From the NCBI GenBank assembly GCA_018700525.1, contig JABITN010000073.1, positions 1 through 64,000 on the forward strand: a DNA stretch of 64,000 nt, given 5' to 3'. The stretch comes from Opitutales bacterium. GTDB lineage: Bacteria; Verrucomicrobiota; Verrucomicrobiia; Opitutales; Opitutaceae. Of this stretch, positions 44,199-54,526 are shown piece by piece. How positions within the stretch are numbered: the first letter of the stretch is position 1; every line of letters starts with the position of its first letter. A program made the translations under genes and the position numbers. The notes under the pieces are model-generated. The model saw only the letters and a list, made by a program, of their open reading frames with translations, had not been told where the DNA came from and made no database searches.

Positions 44199-44528
44199 CT
44201 AGGACAAGTTTGTCACGTTGAGACTAGCCTTGCGGCTGAGGAAACTCGGAATTGAGAGAATCGTCATGACCACGACCCTCTCCGGGTTCTTCGAGTGCTT
44301 GACCACTATGAAGGCTATGGCAATCCCAAGTAGTGTGTTGGGGACCAGATGCGTCGCGCTAATTGTTGAGGCGAAGCTGGCGTCAGTATTCAGCTCAGTG
44401 ACATGGATGAGGTAGAGGCTTAACGCTTTTAGGAAACCGAACATAATCCCAGATAGAATTGAGCGTTTAGTTTTCTTGGCCATCGAGGCCAATACGATAA
44501 GAAAGAGGAGGTCGGTAAGTGCGTCCAC
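44199..44528 (-). CDS. Hypothetical small membrane protein
   Basis: No family recognised. The 109-residue product has three or four hydrophobic segments (LTDLLFLIVLASM, ILSGIMFGFLKALSLYLIHV, LVPNTLLGIAIAFIVV, VVVMTILSIPSFLS) and few charged residues between them, so it is probably an inner-membrane protein. It is convergent with ugd across the terminator at 44163-44198, and its ATG is about 210 bp from the end of the topB gene. The short length and lack of recognisable motifs leave some chance that the frame is not expressed. Confidence 0.5.
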   Translation of the reverse strand: MDALTDLLFLIVLASMAKKTKRSILSGIMFGFLKALSLYLIHVTELNTDASFASTISATHLVPNTLLGIAIAFIVVKHSKNPERVVVMTILSIPSFLSRKASLNVTNLS

Positions 44529-44741
44529 AAAGCTCTTTAGATAGCATTTGATGCTGGGCGGGTCTGATTAGGCAGGCAAGTGGTACTCTTGCCGGTAGCA
44601 CGAGATTCGCTTTTTTGTTACGATTAAATCTTAATTTAGAGGCTGTTTCGCCAGTCGATAGTGCCCGCTGTTACATTTTGCCACTAAATCTCCTATTTTT
44701 GCAGGAGTCGTCGCTTTGTCTATCAGAGTTGCTCGAATGAG

Positions 44742-47270
44742 TCAGGAAGCCTTTTTCTTGGCGACTTTTTTAGCGACTTTCTTGGGAGCTCTTGGAGGGA
44801 ACTCGAATTTCGTCTGTCCGCTGTCTTTGAGAACCAGATACGCGTCAAAGGGGCGTTTGGTTCGCTTCGACCAGAATTTTTGCAGGAGATCGGTTTTTCC
44901 AGTCTCTAGCAACTTAATCATCTGTTCCTGAGGAATTTCGCGGTCGAGGATTTTACGGCTAACGCGTATCGGAGTCTTCTCTTCTTCGCCTTCAAGAATT
45001 CGAACGACGTAGGCATTGGCAGTTTCGTAAACGTCACCACCAGTGCGTGGACACTTTGCGAAAGGAGTGAGCTGCGAGAAGTCGATTGCCCCGCTGTCCG
45101 AATCGCCATTTCCGAAATCGAACTTCACACGCTTGGTTTCGTCGTCAAGATACAGATGCGCACTGTAGTGCTTGCCGTTTTTGGATCGAAAATCATCAAG
45201 AGGCCCAACGCGTTTTTTCTCTAGAAGTTCGCCAATTTCTTCTTTGGATATCTTTCGGTTGCCTATGATTTTGTAGACTGCGAATGAATTGTCCAAGGTT
45301 CGGTATGAGCGAAGTGACTCGAAGAGAGCTTCTCCGCTGTAGGGCGAAACGAAATCGGTCGGATCCAAATCGTCTTCGGTCTCTTCGTAGCCTTGAATGC
45401 CCGCGACGATATCCGAGGTCATCGAGACGATTTCCTTCATGAAGGTTTTACGGTCGAGTTCGCCGTTTTCAATTTTGTGAAGCTTATGTTCCCATTCTCC
45501 CGTGAGGGCGGGTTTCGTAAGCGCTTCAGCTTTGATTGCCGCAAGAAAATCCAATAGGTTCTCCGCCTTTGGCGTGGGGGCCAAATTACGGTGATCACGT
45601 TCCATATAGCGTTCAGCTATGAGACGCTCGATGATAGTAGCTCGTGTTGCTGGCGTACCTAGACCGCTATCCTTCATCGCTTCGGCAAGCTCGTCGTCTT
45701 CTACGAACTTGCCTGCGCTTTCCATTGCGGAAAGCAGCGTTGCTTCCGTGTAGCGGGCTGGAGGACGCGTTTCTTCGTGGAACGATTCAGAGTGGGCAAT
45801 CGCGCTTCGAGTCGGGTCGCCATCCGCTTCCGATAAAGCCGGTAGAGTGTCCTCTGTTGGGGCGAGTGAAGAAGACTTTCCGTAAACTTCCATCCAACCT
45901 GGAGCGACGAGTACTTTACCCTCGGTTCTGAAAACGTGCGACTCCACTTCGTTGATGCGAGTGGTGATGGCGAATTCAGCGGATGGAAAGAAGATCGCTA
46001 TAAAGCGGCGAGCGATCATATCGAAGATTTTCTCTTCATCTTCGCTCAGTTTTTTGCTTTTTTCGGGAGTAGGGATGATTGCAAAGTGATCCGAGATTTG
46101 CTTGTTATTGAAAACGCGTTTATTGGATGGATTGATCCAACCATTGGATACCACTTTTCGAGCGGAACTAGCAAGTCGCCCTTCGATGTTTTCTAGCGTT
46201 GCTTTGCAAGTGATTGGATAGTCTTCCGGCAAAGCTTTCGAGTCTGTACGCGGATAGGTGATCATCTTGTGCTTTTCGTAAAGCGCTTGAGCGATCTGGA
46301 GCGTGCGTCTGGCGGAGAATCCAAAGCGGTTGTTGGCTTCTCTTTGAAGCGTGGTCAGATCGTAGAGACGAGCTGCTGCTTGGGTGGATTTTTTCTTTTC
46401 TTCGGAAACGTTGGCCTCGCTGTTTCGTGCGAGCGCCTCCATAATAATATTGGATTCCTCTTCGGTCCAGAGACGATCCTTTCGGTCGTGCTCGTCGTCG
46501 GATTTCTTGAAATTCGGTTTTTGGTATATACCCTGATAAGCCCCATTGGAAATCTCGAAATCAACGACTATACGCCAGTAGTCGCGTGGTTTGAATTGTT
46601 CGATTTCACGTTCTCTTTGGACCACGATAGCCAATGTCGGAGTTTGGACGCGACCGACTCCGGCTACGTTTCCGGCTCTCGAACCGTAGAGGCGTTTGGT
46701 CACGCCACGTGTACAATTGATCCCAATGAGCCAATCAGCCTCTGAACGCGATTGAGCGGCATCCGCTAGGTTCTGCATCTCTTCGCCTGAACGCATATTC
46801 TCGAATGCGCCTTTGATACTGGCAGGGGTCATCGAGAGCATCCAAAGACGCTTCACGGGCTTCTTGCATTTGGAAAGTTTGTAGAGATAGCTGAAAATCA
46901 ACTCTCCCTCGCGACCGGCATCACAAGCATTGATGACGACTTCTACATCTTTACGATTGATGAGTTTTTTGACCGCCTTGTACTTGGTGTTGGTTCTCTC
47001 AATCGCCTTTAGCTTAAAGGTGGAAGGGAGAATTGGTAGGTTGGCGAGTCGCCAAAAAGCATCTCGTTTGTCGTAGTCTTCCGGCATGAAGAGCTCGACG
47101 ATGTGACCAACAGCTGAAGTGACGACGTAGTTCTCGTTCTCGAAATATTCGTCCATTTTCTCGAATTTTCCTCCGAGTACTTTACAGAGATCGCGGGCAA
47201 CGCTGGGCTTTTCCGCGATGACGAGGGACTTCATTGGTTGGTCTGGGGAAGAATTTTCAGTTTTGCTCAT
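44742..47270 (-). CDS. topB: DNA topoisomerase III (type IA) with lysine-rich tail
   Basis: The 842-residue protein starts with a Toprim domain (about 13-155: SLVIAEKPSVARDL with Glu20; NACDAGREGELIFS). The type IA core follows, with RVQTPTLAIVVQRE and the catalytic Tyr339 in KMITYPRTDS. Around residues 655-820 come two C-terminal repeat domains (LEKKRVGPLDDFRSKNG; LLETGKTDLLQKFWSKRT), ending in a lysine-rich tail (KKVAKKVAKKKAS). The enzyme relaxes or decatenates DNA. An internal ATG at 47234 is an alternative start just before the Toprim domain. The extended C-terminal repeats suit the group of chromosomal topoisomerase III enzymes common in bacteria outside Enterobacteria. Confidence 0.93.
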   Translation of the reverse strand: MSKTENSSPDQPMKSLVIAEKPSVARDLCKVLGGKFEKMDEYFENENYVVTSAVGHIVELFMPEDYDKRDAFWRLANLPILPSTFKLKAIERTNTKYKAVKKLINRKDVEVVINACDAGREGELIFSYLYKLSKCKKPVKRLWMLSMTPASIKGAFENMRSGEEMQNLADAAQSRSEADWLIGINCTRGVTKRLYGSRAGNVAGVGRVQTPTLAIVVQREREIEQFKPRDYWRIVVDFEISNGAYQGIYQKPNFKKSDDEHDRKDRLWTEEESNIIMEALARNSEANVSEEKKKSTQAAARLYDLTTLQREANNRFGFSARRTLQIAQALYEKHKMITYPRTDSKALPEDYPITCKATLENIEGRLASSARKVVSNGWINPSNKRVFNNKQISDHFAIIPTPEKSKKLSEDEEKIFDMIARRFIAIFFPSAEFAITTRINEVESHVFRTEGKVLVAPGWMEVYGKSSSLAPTEDTLPALSEADGDPTRSAIAHSESFHEETRPPARYTEATLLSAMESAGKFVEDDELAEAMKDSGLGTPATRATIIERLIAERYMERDHRNLAPTPKAENLLDFLAAIKAEALTKPALTGEWEHKLHKIENGELDRKTFMKEIVSMTSDIVAGIQGYEETEDDLDPTDFVSPYSGEALFESLRSYRTLDNSFAVYKIIGNRKISKEEIGELLEKKRVGPLDDFRSKNGKHYSAHLYLDDETKRVKFDFGNGDSDSGAIDFSQLTPFAKCPRTGGDVYETANAYVVRILEGEEEKTPIRVSRKILDREIPQEQMIKLLETGKTDLLQKFWSKRTKRPFDAYLVLKDSGQTKFEFPPRAPKKVAKKVAKKKAS

Positions 47271-47562
47271 GGTCGCTATTTGGGCGTAGGGAGGGGCTCT
47301 GGATTTCGCCAGGTACGAGGATTTTTATGAACACGTCTCTCCAAATCGCTAAATTTCGGTCGATGAAGCACGGATTGGCTTCTGGCAAGTACAATTTTAC
47401 AATTTGAACATCAAGGTAGCTTGGCGACCCCTGTAAGCTTTGTACCATGACTCGCTTGAAATGGGAATGGAGCAGAACAGGCACTTGTTTCTTTTGGACT
47501 CGTCTTATGATAGCGATTCGCTTGCATATTTTCGTGTCGTGGGTTTTGGGTGGCACACTTGC

Positions 47563-48786
47563 ATGGCGATTTCTCGATTCAAAAAAAGGCTTTCTCAAAT
47601 AGCGGAGTTCGCCGTCGATGTCTTTTTCGATCGGCGGCGGGGGAAGCGGGCGTTCGCGTTGGGTATCTTCCTTTATGTGCTGTCGTTGATCTTCGGCGTT
47701 ATCGCGGGACTGCGCTTCTTTCTTTATAAGAAGCGGATTTTAAAGGACCAGCCACTGGGATGCTTGGTTGTCGTTGTGGGGAACCTCACAGTCGGGGGGA
47801 CTGGAAAAACGCCTGTTGTTGAAAAATTCGCTCGGTCCCTTCATCAACGCGGACGGCGGGTTGCTATTTTGAGTCGTGGTTATAAGAGCAAGGATACGAT
47901 CAAGGAAACATTGCTTCAACGAGTGTGGAGAACGTTCGTAACGGGAGGAGAACCGCCGCTACCGAAAATAGTGAGTGATGGGGAGAGTGTTCTGCTCGAT
48001 TCGGAAATTGCTGGAGACGAGCCGTTTATGCTGGCCCGAAATCTGCCAGGAGTCGTGGTGTTGGTCGACAAGGACCGCGTTAAGAGCGGTACTTACGCCA
48101 TAAAGCACTTTGGTTGCGATACTTTGGTGCTGGACGATGGATTTCAGTATCTGCCTTTGAAGGGGCGATTGAATTTACTGCTCGTGGACAAGAGCAACCC
48201 ATTTGGAAACCGGCATTTGATGCCACGTGGAATCCTACGGGAACCGGTGCGGCACCTGAAGCGGGCATCGTATGTTTTTCTAACGAAATCCGATGGAAGT
48301 CCGGATCCGGAGTTGGAAGCATTGATTCAAAAGCACAATCCTGGCGTCGATGTAATCGAATGTGCCCACAAGCCGCAATACCTTCAAGAGGTGAACGGCG
48401 AAGGGCGTCTGTCTCTGGATGAATTGCTGGAAAAGCGAATCGGAGCGTTTAGCGGAATTGCCGTACCGGAAAGCTTCGAGGGTTTTTTGCGCGACTTCGG
48501 GGCGAACCTGCTCTACACGAAACGATTCTTGGACCATCACCGCTTTGATGCGGATGAGTTAAAGGAAATTTTCGATGAAGCGACTTCGGCAAAATTAGAT
48601 TTTATCGTTACCACTGAAAAGGACGCGGTTCGCATTCCGGAAGACACGGAATTGCCGCTGCCGCTGTATTACCTGAGGCTGGAAATTAAAATCCTCAGAG
48701 GAGTGAAGGATTTCGAAGCGGCCGTATCCAAAATTTGCTTTCCGGAAGAGCGTCAACGTCGTGAAGCAGCCAAGCAGATTGAGTGA
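47563..48786 (+). CDS. lpxK: Tetraacyldisaccharide 4'-kinase LpxK
   Basis: From ATG 47563 the 407-residue protein has an N-terminal membrane segment ([20 protein letters not shown]), then [12 protein letters not shown] (Walker A, 73-84) and [10 protein letters not shown]. The [19 protein letters not shown] block holds Asp residues used in phosphoryl transfer. It adds the 4'-phosphate to the lipid A disaccharide at the inner membrane and so implies an LPS-bearing outer membrane. A longer frame from 47440 adds 41 residues without LpxK similarity. It is first in a plus-strand run with an M29 peptidase (49 bp downstream). The length is slightly above the usual 320-350. Confidence 0.94.
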   Translation: MAISRFKKRLSQIAEFAVDVFFDRRRGKRAFALGIFLYVLSLIFGVIAGLRFFLYKKRILKDQPLGCLVVVVGNLTVGGTGKTPVVEKFARSLHQRGRRVAILSRGYKSKDTIKETLLQRVWRTFVTGGEPPLPKIVSDGESVLLDSEIAGDEPFMLARNLPGVVVLVDKDRVKSGTYAIKHFGCDTLVLDDGFQYLPLKGRLNLLLVDKSNPFGNRHLMPRGILREPVRHLKRASYVFLTKSDGSPDPELEALIQKHNPGVDVIECAHKPQYLQEVNGEGRLSLDELLEKRIGAFSGIAVPESFEGFLRDFGANLLYTKRFLDHHRFDADELKEIFDEATSAKLDFIVTTEKDAVRIPEDTELPLPLYYLRLEIKILRGVKDFEAAVSKICFPEERQRREAAKQIE

Positions 48787-48835
48787 AATGGCTTGAGGGT
48801 TGCATTCGGATTAATTTTTCTATGCAAACGATGCA

Positions 48836-49957
48836 ATGCTCGACCCTAGATTTACGCAACTAGCTCAAAACCTGACAGGATTCTCTACTCGCCTTAAGCC
48901 AGGCGAAAAGGTGTTGATCGATGCTTTCGACGTACCGGATGAGATGATCATTGAATTATTGAGAGCCACGCGGGAACGTGGAGCGATTCCGTATGTAAAC
49001 CTTAACCACGCTCGAGTGTCGCGAGAGATGGCTCTCGAAGCGACGGAGGATCAAATGAGGATTCACGGCGCAATTGAACTGCAGCGCATGAAGTCGATGG
49101 ACGCGTATATCGCTTTGCGCGGATCGATGAATATTTTCGAGGCTTCGGATGTCGCTTCCGAGCAAGTTCAAATGGTCTCTGAGGTAATGAAACCGGTACT
49201 CGATTGGCGGGTAAATAAGACGAAATGGGTGGTTCTTCGCTGGCCAACGCCCTCGATGGCTCAACAAGCGATGATGAGCACTGAAGCTTTCGAGGACTTC
49301 TATTTTAAAGTATGCAACTTGGACTACTCGCTTATGAAGGAAGGCAGTGATCGCTTGGGCGAACTGATGCGGAATGCCGATCGCGTCGAGATAAAGGGTA
49401 ATGGGACTGATTTGAGGTTCTCGATCGAGAATATCAATGCGATTCCTTGCGTTGGCGAACATAACATTCCTGATGGCGAAGTATTTTCATGCCCCACTCG
49501 GGAAAGCGTCGAGGGAGTCATTCAGTATAATGCTCCAACGGTTTACCAAGGAGTTTCCTTCGATGATATTCGTCTGGAGTTCAGCGAAGGTAAGATCGTA
49601 AAGGCGACGTCGAACAATACGATGCGGCTGAACGAGATCCTCGATTCCGACATTGGGGCCCGTTATATTGGCGAATTCGCGATTGGGTTTAACCCGCACA
49701 TTCACGAACCGATGCGGGACATTCTCTTTGACGAGAAAATTGCCGGATCGTTTCATTTCACACCTGGTCAGGCATACGAAGATGCGGACAACGGCAATAA
49801 ATCGCAAGTCCACTGGGACATGGTTTGCATTCAGAGGCCTGAATATGGCGGCGGCGAGATTTGGTTCGATGGCGAATTGATACGAAAAGACGGACTCTTC
49901 GTGAGGGAAGACCTGCAGTCGCTGAATCCGGACAATTTGCTCCAGAAGCGGGGGTAG
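48836..49957 (+). CDS. M29-family metallo-aminopeptidase
   Basis: The 373-residue cytoplasmic protein matches the thermophilic-type aminopeptidase family M29. Recognisable segments are [57 protein letters not shown], and [20 protein letters not shown] leading to HWDMVCIQ. Glu and His residues of these segments bind the paired metal ions. It releases N-terminal residues from peptides. It is followed by the adenosine-deaminase gene, spaced 3 bp. No defect was visible. Confidence 0.93.
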   Translation: MLDPRFTQLAQNLTGFSTRLKPGEKVLIDAFDVPDEMIIELLRATRERGAIPYVNLNHARVSREMALEATEDQMRIHGAIELQRMKSMDAYIALRGSMNIFEASDVASEQVQMVSEVMKPVLDWRVNKTKWVVLRWPTPSMAQQAMMSTEAFEDFYFKVCNLDYSLMKEGSDRLGELMRNADRVEIKGNGTDLRFSIENINAIPCVGEHNIPDGEVFSCPTRESVEGVIQYNAPTVYQGVSFDDIRLEFSEGKIVKATSNNTMRLNEILDSDIGARYIGEFAIGFNPHIHEPMRDILFDEKIAGSFHFTPGQAYEDADNGNKSQVHWDMVCIQRPEYGGGEIWFDGELIRKDGLFVREDLQSLNPDNLLQKRG

Positions 49958-49960
49958 GCT

Positions 49961-50971
49961 ATGGAATGGAACGCTCCCCCCTTGGCAAATGACTCGTTGG
50001 AGAGTCGGATCCAGGCGATTCCGAAAACGGAAACGCATCTTCATATAGAAGGCGCTCTCCCGTATGAGTTGTTGCATGAGCTGGATTCAGATAGATTTCC
50101 AGAGAAGCCGTTTTTTCGCGCGTCGGGTTATCGGTATCCGAATTTCGTAGAATTCGAAACGCTTCTGATAGATCATGCAGTTGCTTGGTACACTGGCCCG
50201 GAACGCTATCACCAAGCCTGCAAGCGTATTTTCGCCGGTTTGGCAGAGCAGAATGTGAGTTACATCGAAGCGAGCCTGCATCTGCCCATGATCGAGTTCA
50301 TCGGAGCCGATGGTCATGAATTAATTCATGCAATCAAGTCAGCAGCCCCTGAAGGATTAGAGGTGAAGGTAATTGGCGGGCTAACGCGCGATAGCTATTC
50401 CGAGGTTATGGGCCCGGTCATCGAAGAGCTTCACAAATGGGACGACTTGGACGGGATTGATCTCCACGGACAAGAATGGCTTGAACTGGAAGCCTGGGCA
50501 CCGACCCTGTGGCATCGTTGTGGCGAAGCTGGTAAAATCCTAAAAGCGCACGCGGGCGAATTTGGCGGTCCCGAAAGCGTGACCGAAGTATTGGATAAAC
50601 TTGAAGTGACCCGTATTCAGCATGGCGTTCGAGCAATTGAGGATCAGGATTTGGTAAATCGCTTGCGGGACCAAGGGGTAGTTTTGGATATGTGCCCGAT
50701 CAGCAACGAGAAGCTTCAAGTCGTTTCGAGTTTGGAAGTTCACCCAATTCGCTCGCTCCACGACTTAGGTGTCATTTGCACGATCAATACGGATGACCCG
50801 CTTTGCTTTTCGAATACGCTAAGCGATGAATATCTCGCTTTGTCACAGCGACTGGACTTTTCTAGTGACGAACTTGCGGAAATCGCAAAAAATGGATTTC
50901 GGCACGCTCGTATGGACGAGGCGCTGAAACGTAAACGTATGGCGGAGATAGATTCGCTACTGACCATCTAA
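49961..50971 (+). CDS. Adenosine deaminase family hydrolase
   Basis: The 336-residue protein belongs to the adenosine deaminase family. Metal ligands His26 and His28 lie in ETHLHIEGAL; the catalytic region has KAHAGEFGG, IQHGVRAIED, CPISNEKL and TINTDDP, which carry the His, Glu, His and Asp set. The motif that usually reads HAGE or DLAGxE is here DLHGQE at about residue 167, a mild change. It deaminates adenosine or a related 6-aminopurine; adenine and aminodeoxyfutalosine deaminase are other members. Classical menaquinone gene menB nearby argues against a futalosine route, but substrate remains open. It is spaced 3 bp after the M29 gene and 2 bp before the RluA gene. Confidence 0.9.
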   Translation: MEWNAPPLANDSLESRIQAIPKTETHLHIEGALPYELLHELDSDRFPEKPFFRASGYRYPNFVEFETLLIDHAVAWYTGPERYHQACKRIFAGLAEQNVSYIEASLHLPMIEFIGADGHELIHAIKSAAPEGLEVKVIGGLTRDSYSEVMGPVIEELHKWDDLDGIDLHGQEWLELEAWAPTLWHRCGEAGKILKAHAGEFGGPESVTEVLDKLEVTRIQHGVRAIEDQDLVNRLRDQGVVLDMCPISNEKLQVVSSLEVHPIRSLHDLGVICTINTDDPLCFSNTLSDEYLALSQRLDFSSDELAEIAKNGFRHARMDEALKRKRMAEIDSLLTI

Positions 50972-50973
50972 TT

Positions 50974-51915
50974 TTGGAAACGGAAATCAAAGAGTACATT
51001 GTTCCTGAAGGGACTCGGAAAACGCGGGCTGATAAGCTACTCTCCGGGGCTTTTAGCGAGCATAGCCGGTCGGATTTCGAGCGGGCATTCGAAGCGGAGC
51101 TCGTGCACATTAGCGGTGAGGTGATCGTCAAAAATCGGAAATTATCCCCTGGAGACGTAGTCACATTCAGCATGCCGAAGGTAGAGAAGTGCGATATGAC
51201 GCCTGTCGACTTGAACCTGAGCATCATTTTCGAGGACGAGCATTTGCTGGTAATCGATAAACCTTCAGGCTTGATCACGCATCCGGGAGCCGGGGCTCCG
51301 GAAACGACGCTCGCCCACGGGTTACTGTTTCACTGCCGAGATCATTTGAGCGGGATTGGCGGAGTCGAGCGTCCTGGGATCGCGCACCGGTTAGACCGAG
51401 ACACAAGCGGTTTGATCATGGCTGCGAAGACCGACGTGGCTCATCGCGGTTTAAGCGAACTATTTCAAACCAGAACGTTGATCAAAGAATACGCCGCCTT
51501 GGTCGCAGGTCACCCGGAATTGAAGAGTGGCAGCATTCGCAAACCGATTGAGCGGAACCCGATGCATCGCCACAAGATGCGTATTTGCCAAGAGGGATAT
51601 GGTCGCGAAGCCCATACTGACTGGCGTGTTGAGCACCTTTACGTAGGCGGTTACGCTTTGTTGCGTTGCCGTATTCATTCAGGGAGGACGCATCAAATAC
51701 GTGTTCACATGAAAAGTCTTAAGCATCCAATATTGGGCGATATCGTGTATGGCTATCGGACAATGCCGCTGCTTCCTGCGGTGCCAGACAGAGTATTGCT
51801 GCATAGCGCCCGATTAGCCTTTACGCACCCGATTACGGAAGAAGAGCTTGATCTTGAAGCTCCGCTGCCCGAAGCCTTTCAGCCGTTTGTCAATCGGCAC
51901 CTAGAGGTCGGTTAA
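50974..51915 (+). CDS. rluD: RluA-family pseudouridine synthase (RluD-like)
   Basis: The 313-residue protein has an N-terminal S4 RNA-binding domain (RADKLLSGAF to VVTFSMPK, about 18-70). The RluA catalytic domain follows, with LLVIDKPSGLITHPGAGAPE, HRLDRDTSG holding catalytic Asp141 in RLD, and HSGRTHQIRVHM. Those motifs and size fit RluD, which makes pseudouridines at helix 69 of 23S rRNA; RluC is the main alternative. No ATG fits: the frame starts with TTG at 50974, 2 bp after the preceding stop, and a TTG start is assigned. It shares the operon with the adenosine deaminase gene. Confidence 0.9.
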   Translation: METEIKEYIVPEGTRKTRADKLLSGAFSEHSRSDFERAFEAELVHISGEVIVKNRKLSPGDVVTFSMPKVEKCDMTPVDLNLSIIFEDEHLLVIDKPSGLITHPGAGAPETTLAHGLLFHCRDHLSGIGGVERPGIAHRLDRDTSGLIMAAKTDVAHRGLSELFQTRTLIKEYAALVAGHPELKSGSIRKPIERNPMHRHKMRICQEGYGREAHTDWRVEHLYVGGYALLRCRIHSGRTHQIRVHMKSLKHPILGDIVYGYRTMPLLPAVPDRVLLHSARLAFTHPITEEELDLEAPLPEAFQPFVNRHLEVG

Positions 51916-51983
51916 GCCAATAGTTCAAAAAGCTTGAAAACCCAGGCTTGCACGAGGCTCTTCGACTTGCACACTGCCTTCCC

Positions 51984-52820
51984 ATGCCGCAAGCAGACTG
52001 GAAGCGAGTTAAGGATTACCAAGATATTCTCTATGAGAAGTGGAACGGGATTGCCAAGATCACGATCAACAGACCGGAGAAACGGAATGCATTTCGGCCT
52101 CAGACTGTGTTTGAAATGTTCGAGGCGGTTTGCGATGCCCGCGAGGATCAATCGATCGGAGCGATTCTATTAACCGGGGCGGGTCCACATACGGATGGCA
52201 AGTATGCTTTTTGTTCTGGAGGCGATCAGAGTGTGCGAGGGCATAGCGGTTATGTCGGCGAAGATGGCGTGCCTCGTCTTAATGTCCTCGATTTGCAGAA
52301 GCTGATTCGATCCATACCGAAGGTCGTGATCGCTTTGGTATCGGGTTACGCAATAGGAGGCGGACATGTGCTTCACGTGATATGCGATTTGAGTATCGCC
52401 GCGGATAATGCGATTTTCGGGCAAACCGGTCCCCAAGTCGGAAGCTTCGACGGAGGATTCGGGGCCAACTATTTAGCAAGCATCGTGGGACAAAAAAAAG
52501 CCCGCGAAATTTGGTATCTCTGTCGGCAATACAATGCCGCGGAAGCGCTGGATATGGGATTGGTAAACAAAGTCGTACCAGTTGAAGAGCTCGAGAGCGA
52601 AGGAATCCAGTGGGCGTCAGAGGTCCTGGAAAAAAGTCCGATTGCAATTCGCTGCCTCAAATCAGCTTTCAATGCGGACCTAGACGGTCAGGCAGGGATT
52701 CAAGAATTGGCGGGCAATGCGACCTATTTGTATTACATGACCGAAGAAGGGACGGAAGGGAAACAGTCCTTTTTGGAAAAACGAAAACCGGATTTTTCAA
52801 AATATCCGTGGATGCCTTAA
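51984..52820 (+). CDS. menB: 1,4-dihydroxy-2-naphthoyl-CoA synthase MenB
   Basis: From ATG 51984 the 278-residue crotonase-fold protein matches Men[53 protein letters not shown] and a C-terminal [20 protein letters not shown] that is diagnostic for this enzyme. It closes the second ring in menaquinone synthesis and implies the classical o-succinylbenzoate pathway. A longer frame from 51948 adds 12 residues with no match. It stands 68 bp after the RluA gene and 85 bp before lysA, all on the plus strand. Other men genes are not in the window. Confidence 0.95.
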   Translation: MPQADWKRVKDYQDILYEKWNGIAKITINRPEKRNAFRPQTVFEMFEAVCDAREDQSIGAILLTGAGPHTDGKYAFCSGGDQSVRGHSGYVGEDGVPRLNVLDLQKLIRSIPKVVIALVSGYAIGGGHVLHVICDLSIAADNAIFGQTGPQVGSFDGGFGANYLASIVGQKKAREIWYLCRQYNAAEALDMGLVNKVVPVEELESEGIQWASEVLEKSPIAIRCLKSAFNADLDGQAGIQELAGNATYLYYMTEEGTEGKQSFLEKRKPDFSKYPWMP

Positions 52821-52905
52821 TCCATTTCAGGAATTCCTTTCCGATCGATTCGAGGCAACTACGGGCCTCGTCTATAAGACGTTCAATTCAATCGAATTAT
52901 TTTCC

Positions 52906-54174
52906 ATGCAAACCATTCCCTTTCTAAATTCTGAAACTGCATTCCGTATTCGGGACGCTTTTGGAGCTCCTTGCTACGTTTACGACGAGGCCACTCTGCG
53001 CGATACGGCGAATCACGTTTTGGCTTTTCCAAACGCCTTTGGATTGACGGCCCGCTATGCAATGAAGGCCTGTCCGAATGCCAATATTCTTCGCCTTTTC
53101 AGTTCGATGGGCTTGAAGATCGACGCAAGCTCGATATATGAGGCAAGTCGCGCGGTGGCTGCGGGGATTCCAGCGTCCGATATTTCCTTAAGCACTCAGG
53201 AATTTCCAGACGATGCGGCTCTCATTGCTTTGGTGGAACAAGGCATGAGCGTCAATGCCTGCTCGTTGTATCAGCTTGAGCGCTACGGAAAGTTGTTCGG
53301 CGGCAAGGAAGTTGGATTACGTTTCAATCCGGGCTTGGGGTCAGGTGGGACCCAGCGGACGAATGTTGGAGGACCTGGGTCGAGTTTTGGGATTTGGTAC
53401 AAGGATGCGGATGAAGTTAAGGGAATCGTAGAGGAATACGGTCTGACTGTATTTCGTATCCATACGCACATCGGCAGTGGAAGCGATCCGGAGATTTGGC
53501 TGAAGGCGGTATCGCTTAGCCTAAATCTCGTGAGGCAATTCGAAGGTGCTCGAACATTGAATTTGGGGGGTGGCTACAAGGTTGGTCGCATGGAAAATGA
53601 GACAACGACGGATCTACAGGAAATCGGCGAATCGATGAAGATGGAATTCGAAGCCTTTGCAACTGAGACGGGTCGCGAGATTCGCTTGGAGGTGGAGCCT
53701 GGAACCTATCTAGTCGCGAATTGCTGCGCTATTTTGGCTACGATCCAGGATATGACTTCGACTGGAGAATCTGGATACGATTTTATCAAGCTCGATTCCG
53801 GCATGACCGAGAACACCCGCCCATCCATGTACGGAGCCCAGCACCCAATGGTCGTGTTTCCGCAAAATGGAGAAACTCGTGCGGATAAGGATTATATCGT
53901 AACAGGGCATTGTTGCGAATCGGGAGATATCTTAACGCCAGCACCCGGCGATCCAGAAGGACTAGCGCCGCGAACGTTGTCTGAAGGGAAAATTGGCGAT
54001 CTGTTTGGCATAGGCGGAACGGGGGCGTATTGTTCTTCCATGTCGGCTAAGAACTATAATTCCTTTCCGGAGTCGCCGGAGATTATGATACGACTGGATG
54101 GTCAATTGAGCGTAATGCGCGAACGTCAAGCACCAGAGCAAATTACAGCGAACGAAACGAATATCGATTTCTAG
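52906..54174 (+). CDS. lysA: Diaminopimelate decarboxylase LysA-type PLP enzyme
   Basis: The 422-residue protein has a fold-III decarboxylase pattern: [16 protein letters not shown] near the start, PLP-binding Lys54 in [19 protein letters not shown] and [25 protein letters not shown] and [12 protein letters not shown] supply further cofactor and substrate residues. The usual role is conversion of meso-DAP to lysine. Some relatives decarboxylate carboxynorspermidine or other amino acids, but those are shorter and differ at the substrate loop; lysA is the best assignment. An ATG at 52906 is clear. It is followed by a 352-bp intergenic gap with repeats. Confidence 0.88.
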   Translation: MQTIPFLNSETAFRIRDAFGAPCYVYDEATLRDTANHVLAFPNAFGLTARYAMKACPNANILRLFSSMGLKIDASSIYEASRAVAAGIPASDISLSTQEFPDDAALIALVEQGMSVNACSLYQLERYGKLFGGKEVGLRFNPGLGSGGTQRTNVGGPGSSFGIWYKDADEVKGIVEEYGLTVFRIHTHIGSGSDPEIWLKAVSLSLNLVRQFEGARTLNLGGGYKVGRMENETTTDLQEIGESMKMEFEAFATETGREIRLEVEPGTYLVANCCAILATIQDMTSTGESGYDFIKLDSGMTENTRPSMYGAQHPMVVFPQNGETRADKDYIVTGHCCESGDILTPAPGDPEGLAPRTLSEGKIGDLFGIGGTGAYCSSMSAKNYNSFPESPEIMIRLDGQLSVMRERQAPEQITANETNIDF

Positions 54175-54220
54175 TTTCAAAAAATGATGCCCGGAAAACT
54201 GCAGGATTGGGTTTTTTAGT

Positions 54221-54304
54221 CACTGAGCACGCTGATGGACGCTGATGGACACTGACGACTAGGCATTATTCAATGATATCAGTGTTCATCAGTGTGCTCA
54301 GTGG
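54221..54304. repeat. Interspersed-type imperfect inverted repeat with 10-bp tandem duplication
   Basis: The left arm CACTGAGCACGCTGATGGAC, with a second direct copy of GCTGATGGAC, pairs with the right arm whose reverse complement begins CACTGAGCACACTGATGAAC. The block thus carries a tandem duplication in one arm and can fold as a long hairpin. Similar cactgagcac-type elements are scattered in some planctomycete and verrucomicrobial genomes from memory. It lies in the 352-bp gap after lysA. It may act as a terminator or be a REP-like element. Confidence 0.55.
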
Positions 54305-54317
54305 GAATCAATTTCTC

Positions 54318-54420
54318 TAAGAGACTGTTAAATAAGTCCGTATCCTAAACGTTTCAACGTAGGGGCACGGCAAGGTGCGCTCCCCCCCTGGGGATAATCG
54401 ACTTATTTAACAGCCTCTAA
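54318..54420. mobile_element. 103-bp MITE-like element with 22-bp inverted ends
   Basis: The ends TAAGAGACTGTTAAATAAGTCC and the reverse complement of the right end TTAGAGGCTGTTAAATAAGTCG match at 19 of 22 bases, with no coding sequence between. The interior has a G/C-rich stretch (GGGGCACGG ... TCCCCCCCTGGGG). Size, matching ends and lack of ORF suit a miniature inverted-repeat element; no full transposon with these ends is in the window. It could also just be a long hairpin acting as terminator. Confidence 0.5.
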
Positions 54421-54526
54421 GCTCATTTTGATGATTTGGAGCTATGAGGTTTTGCGAACGATGACAGATTGGATTTCCTTTTCTAAAAGGTTGTGGTTCG
54501 ATGATCGATGATTAGCATGTCGAACC

